Positions 60,915 through 64,000 of a DNA stretch of 64,000 nucleotides are shown here, one piece after another. This stretch comes from an uncultured Collinsella sp. (GTDB taxonomy: Bacteria > Actinomycetota > Coriobacteriia > Coriobacteriales > Coriobacteriaceae). A model generated the notes under the pieces. It ran no database searches. It was not told the origin of the DNA and was given only the letters and a program-made list of their open reading frames with translations. The translations under genes were made by a program, and so were the position numbers. The stretch lies in the NCBI GenBank assembly GCA_949285915.1, contig CASDZW010000015.1, forward strand, positions 1 through 64,000, given 5' to 3'. Numbering within the stretch: position 1 is the first letter of the stretch; each line of letters begins with the position of its first letter.

Positions 60915-61757
60915 TCAAGCAAGCCAAGATTCACCATTTGAGAAAACAAGGCGGAGGGGCAGGTGACTCCTCCGGTCTTCCTTTGCCGGCAGTTCGCGCC
61001 AGTTACCATACATAGTCTCCAAATAGTATTCCAGCTGTCCAGGCACGGGGAACTGTCTATTGCAAAATATCGCGGCACTTGTCGGGAACAGAATCTCTTT
61101 CGTCAAAGGCTGCATTCCCGCCCAAGCAAAAATGATCAGATCCTCTGATTGCTGGCTCTTAGGAAGTATCGACTTGTTGAAACGGTCGCGTATCCGCTCG
61201 CGATTACAAACAGCACGAACAATCACATGCGCGCAACGACAGGCCGCCTTTTCCAACTTCCCCAACAATCCCTTATGAGGAACAACAATATGTCCTGAAT
61301 GGTAGAGATAGGACAGGTACTGGCTTATGCGCACATTCCGTATCTGCTGCCTCCGCTGCTTCGGGTCAATTGCCAGAGCATCATAGGGAAAAACATCGAT
61401 GAAGATCCCCTGCTCACAGCCTGCATCTAGCGTCTCCTGCGTAACAAACTTGGTGCCATCGCGATATAGCTTTGCAAACATGCCTGCGAAACCGTGAGTG
61501 TTATCGAACGTGTGCAAAGAGTACCCTCCCGGCAGGACAGAAGGCGCCTCTCGCAAGAACCTCTCGTAGTCATCTCTGAGCATCCCGACATCAATATCAT
61601 CATCCCAAGGGATAAAGCCCTGGTGGCGCGCAGCGCCCAGGGCGCTCCCCGAGTCGAGGAACCACGGCACCCCAATCTGCTCACATACCTGCCGGAGAAC
61701 AACCAGCATGTCCAGCTCCTCTTGCTGGAGTTTTTCCAACGCTTCTTGCTGATTCAT
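60915..61757 (-). CDS. LicD-family phosphotransferase
   Basis: The protein has 280 residues. The key motifs WFLDSGSALGAARHQGFIPWDDDIDVGM are those of LicD, which attaches phosphocholine or another phospho-alcohol to surface glycans. GIFIDVFPYDAL follows. The gene is 24 nt after the flippase gene and shares its direction, so it belongs with the GT4 and Wzx genes. It meets the DUF6541-type gene tail to tail, only 5 nt apart. Confidence 0.93.
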   Translation of the reverse strand: MNQQEALEKLQQEELDMLVVLRQVCEQIGVPWFLDSGSALGAARHQGFIPWDDDIDVGMLRDDYERFLREAPSVLPGGYSLHTFDNTHGFAGMFAKLYRDGTKFVTQETLDAGCEQGIFIDVFPYDALAIDPKQRRQQIRNVRISQYLSYLYHSGHIVVPHKGLLGKLEKAACRCAHVIVRAVCNRERIRDRFNKSILPKSQQSEDLIIFAWAGMQPLTKEILFPTSAAIFCNRQFPVPGQLEYYLETMYGNWRELPAKEDRRSHLPLRLVFSNGESWLA

Positions 61758-61781
61758 TAATCCCTCCCGGCATAGGGCGAC

Positions 61782-63011
61782 TCAGCGCCACTGGACCTTC
61801 AGCTGAAATACTAGGCAAATAATCATCACAGAGATGCCAGCAGCACAGGAAATCAACGATGCCACAGTGGCGCCGTTCATTCCCAGCACACCGATGATAG
61901 GCAGCGATACCAAAGCACCCGCAAGCTGGGCAACGCTGCCCAGGAAAGACCCACGAGAATTACGAAGGGCCATCAGCAAATCATTGAGGAACCAGGTGCA
62001 TCCCGTAGCAAATGCAAGAACAACCATCGGATATAACAGGTAAACGTACTCTGCAATGGAGCTGCCATAGACAAAGACCAGCAGCTGCCTGCCGAGCAAC
62101 GCTATCCCCAAGCCGCATATGAGGCATACAAGGGCCATTCCTGCACAGCTTTTTACCAAAAGCCCGAGAAATTCTTTCCTCTGATTGTGGACAAAGTGGT
62201 CTGAGAAATAGTTCAATAACGGGCCATATACATACGAGGCGCCCATCTGGATAATTGCCACCGGGGCGGCAACCGAAGCGTAAATTCCCAGAGCTGAGTC
62301 ACCAAGCAGACTCGACAGGTACTGTCGAGGCACCGAAGGGCTCGCCGACATGGCGACTGCCGCTACTACAAGGGGAAAGCACCGAACCAGAAGGCGGCGC
62401 GCCTTGCTGGACGAAATGAAGATTCGAATCTCTCCAAAGCTTTTTGCGCGGGGATAATCGTATATGAGGCCAATAACCAACACGACAGCGCCCATGAGCA
62501 GTAGCGTTAAGACCAAGTTTCCCGTCAAAGCGAATGACGCAACGAAAATCGCGAGGCTGAACACTCCTTGGAGGATATAGGAGATTCCGACATAGTCGAG
62601 ACGTCGGTTTTTCTGATTGCACGCATGAAGCACATCAAACAGTAAAACCACCGTGCGGTACACCGCATAGGCAAAGATTGCCGGCAGGGAGGCGAACGAG
62701 CACGTCACAAGGGAATAGCCCATGCAGAGGACGAGAGCTGAGAAGGTCGTTAAGATGCTGAAAGCAAGATACTCGCCCGTTGTATTCTCGTTCTCCACAT
62801 CGGTTATTTGGTAGGTGTACATTCGATACTGCGCGAAAGGATTGAATATCGCATAGACCGAACAGGCCAATGAATACACTCCCGCCGCATCGTAGCCATT
62901 AGCTAGGCGGACGATGAACACGGAAATCAGCCACTGACAACCGAGGTTGATGAGCGAGCCCATTGAATTCCATATCATGTTCTTCTTGAGCGAAAGCGCC
63001 TTATCGGCCAT
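61782..63011 (-). CDS. Wzx-type polysaccharide flippase
   Basis: The protein has 409 residues and about twelve membrane segments. The N-terminus KNMIWNSMGSLINLGCQWLISVFIVRL is characteristic of the O-antigen/teichoic acid flippase family (MOP). It moves lipid-linked repeat units across the membrane. ATG 63011, after GGAGGGGAGGG, overlaps the end of the GT4 gene by 11 nt; the upstream extension to 63059 lacks a ribosome site. Confidence 0.9.
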   Translation of the reverse strand: MADKALSLKKNMIWNSMGSLINLGCQWLISVFIVRLANGYDAAGVYSLACSVYAIFNPFAQYRMYTYQITDVENENTTGEYLAFSILTTFSALVLCMGYSLVTCSFASLPAIFAYAVYRTVVLLFDVLHACNQKNRRLDYVGISYILQGVFSLAIFVASFALTGNLVLTLLLMGAVVLVIGLIYDYPRAKSFGEIRIFISSSKARRLLVRCFPLVVAAVAMSASPSVPRQYLSSLLGDSALGIYASVAAPVAIIQMGASYVYGPLLNYFSDHFVHNQRKEFLGLLVKSCAGMALVCLICGLGIALLGRQLLVFVYGSSIAEYVYLLYPMVVLAFATGCTWFLNDLLMALRNSRGSFLGSVAQLAGALVSLPIIGVLGMNGATVASLISCAAGISVMIICLVFQLKVQWR

Positions 63012-64000
63012 TGCCCTCCCCTCCTTTATCAAGGTCTGACGCAGATTCGAAGGCTTCACGAACGAGAGCGGCGGTACTTCTCCAGTTATACTGCTTTACC
63101 GCATGCTCTTGACATCGCCTTCCTTGGTCGCAGAGCTCAACCCGATGCTCCAACGCCCAGCGGAGAGCATCTGCAATCTCACAGGGAGACGAGTCATTCA
63201 AAACGGTTCCAAACGACTCGTCTGGAATGAGCTCCGCCACACCGCCCACATCGGTTACGACGCATGGGACTCCACATGCCGATGCCTCGAGTACCGACGT
63301 AGAGAAACCCTCGGATCGTGTGGGAAGACAGAAGAGGTCCGCCTGCTTCAGCAGCGCTGCCATATCCTGGCGATCCAACCTCCCCAAACGCTTGACGTTA
63401 GACAAGCCGGCATCATCAACCATAGCTGCAAGCGGGCCTTCGCCGGCCATCATCAAAACAATTGGCTCGTCCGCGAGCATACGCATGGCTTCCAACAGCT
63501 GCTTGATTCCTTTTTCTGGGATCAACCTACCGGAAAAAGCGACCATCAACATGGACGAATCGATATCGAACTCGGAGCGATATTTTCTCTTTGAGGCCCC
63601 ACTCAAAAAGGAGCCCACATCAATCGCATTAGGAATAACTCCCCTGCCTTCAATGTCGAACGTTTCTAGCCACTTGAGGCTTTTTTGGGAAATACCGTAG
63701 TAGGCAGGATCGTACATCTTGCCAAACCACGTAATAACGCGTTCGTAGAATCGAACGAGCACATCGATTAGTCTGTTACCAAACGTCAGGAATGCCGAAC
63801 CATGGTCCAGGACAACGGGAGTTAGCCCATATCTCCTCGCAAATCTCATTCCCAATAATGAGTGAAAATAAAATCGCGTATTGACGAGCACCCCATCGGG
63901 TTGTGCTCCATCAAGCGCCATTTGTATATCCTTGCTAATCTTGCCCCATCTTGGCACAGGCATACGCCCATTGAGAAGAGGAAAGCATGGAAGGCGAAGC
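63001..64000 (-). CDS. Glycosyltransferase family 4, cut by the window edge
   Basis: The frame stays open to the right edge, so the N-terminal part is outside the window (residues before PVPRWGKISKDI are LPCFPLLNGR-like). The C-terminal GT-B half has FSGRLIPEKGIKQLLEAM and EGFSTSVLEASACGVPCVVTDVGG, the sugar-nucleotide-binding E-x7-E region. It probably adds a sugar to the lipid-linked repeat unit that the flippase next to it exports. Confidence 0.9.
   Translation of the reverse strand, partial: LRLPCFPLLNGRMPVPRWGKISKDIQMALDGAQPDGVLVNTRFYFHSLLGMRFARRYGLTPVVLDHGSAFLTFGNRLIDVLVRFYERVITWFGKMYDPAYYGISQKSLKWLETFDIEGRGVIPNAIDVGSFLSGASKRKYRSEFDIDSSMLMVAFSGRLIPEKGIKQLLEAMRMLADEPIVLMMAGEGPLAAMVDDAGLSNVKRLGRLDRQDMAALLKQADLFCLPTRSEGFSTSVLEASACGVPCVVTDVGGVAELIPDESFGTVLNDSSPCEIADALRWALEHRVELCDQGRRCQEHAVKQYNWRSTAALVREAFESASDLDKGGEGNGR

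Overview
The window looks like a contig from a high-GC gut actinobacterium of class Coriobacteriia, most likely Collinsella or a close relative. I base this on the GC-rich codon usage of the core genes, the many ATG/GTG starts with AGGAGG-type ribosome sites, mannose-family PTS genes, a serine dehydratase, an L,D-transpeptidase, and cell-wall hydrolases with CWB2 repeats. The genus is inferred from gene content only. The first ~2.3 kb does not belong with the rest. It reads like Clostridia/Christensenellales-type DNA and carries two abrupt joins at short shared sequences: a degV gene running in frame into the 3' end of rsmH near 1550, and an alanine-codon run near 2260-2300 that leads into the 3' end of a PTS IID gene. 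I think these are chimeric assembly joins rather than biology.

Layout. 1-2300: XRE regulator, degV/rsmH chimera and a truncated post-rsmH gene. 2241-8356: a leftward amino-sugar-type operon (two-domain GNAT, PIG-L deacetylase, PTS IIB-IIC-IID; the IIA gene is not present) with a GntR/UTRA regulator and glmM. 8.4-15.6 kb: a visibly AT-richer accessory island with an AAA-ATPase/PD-(D/E)XK protein, a nuclease-like protein and, divergently, a 1072-residue AlbA_2 (Schlafen-type) protein. This pair is the best candidate for an undescribed, possibly defensive, system. 15.6-19.1 kb: a YhgE/Pip membrane protein translationally coupled to an ABC ATPase-like protein that has lost its nucleotide-binding motifs. 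19.4-32.8 kb: gltX, a repeat element, serine dehydratase, then L,D-transpeptidase, response regulator, intramembrane-sensing kinase, ABC ATPase and FtsX-type permease (a probable cell-envelope stress module), a hydrolase and a flippase-like membrane protein.

32.9-33.4 kb: a tRNA cluster, Glu(CTC)-Gln(CTG)-Glu(CTC), with duplicated terminators. 33.5-38.6 kb: a five-gene peptide/nickel-type ABC importer whose genes mostly overlap; one ATPase has a histidine-rich head (a metal substrate is likely) and one permease is frameshifted. 38.8-43.5 kb: CCA-adding enzyme, a PfkB sugar-phosphate kinase, ptsI and ptsH, followed by tRNA-Arg(TCT).

43.9-64.0 kb: a lower-GC cell-surface polysaccharide region. 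It holds a frameshifted acyltransferase, an LtaS-like phosphoglycerol transferase, a GtrB-like glycosyltransferase, further glycosyltransferases and acyltransferases, two CWB2 cell-wall hydrolases, a three-domain glycosyltransferase, a multi-pass DUF6541-like protein, LicD, a Wzx-type flippase and a GT4 enzyme cut by the right edge. Together these could build and export a phosphate-decorated surface glycan. No rRNA, CRISPR array, integrase or transposase was seen.
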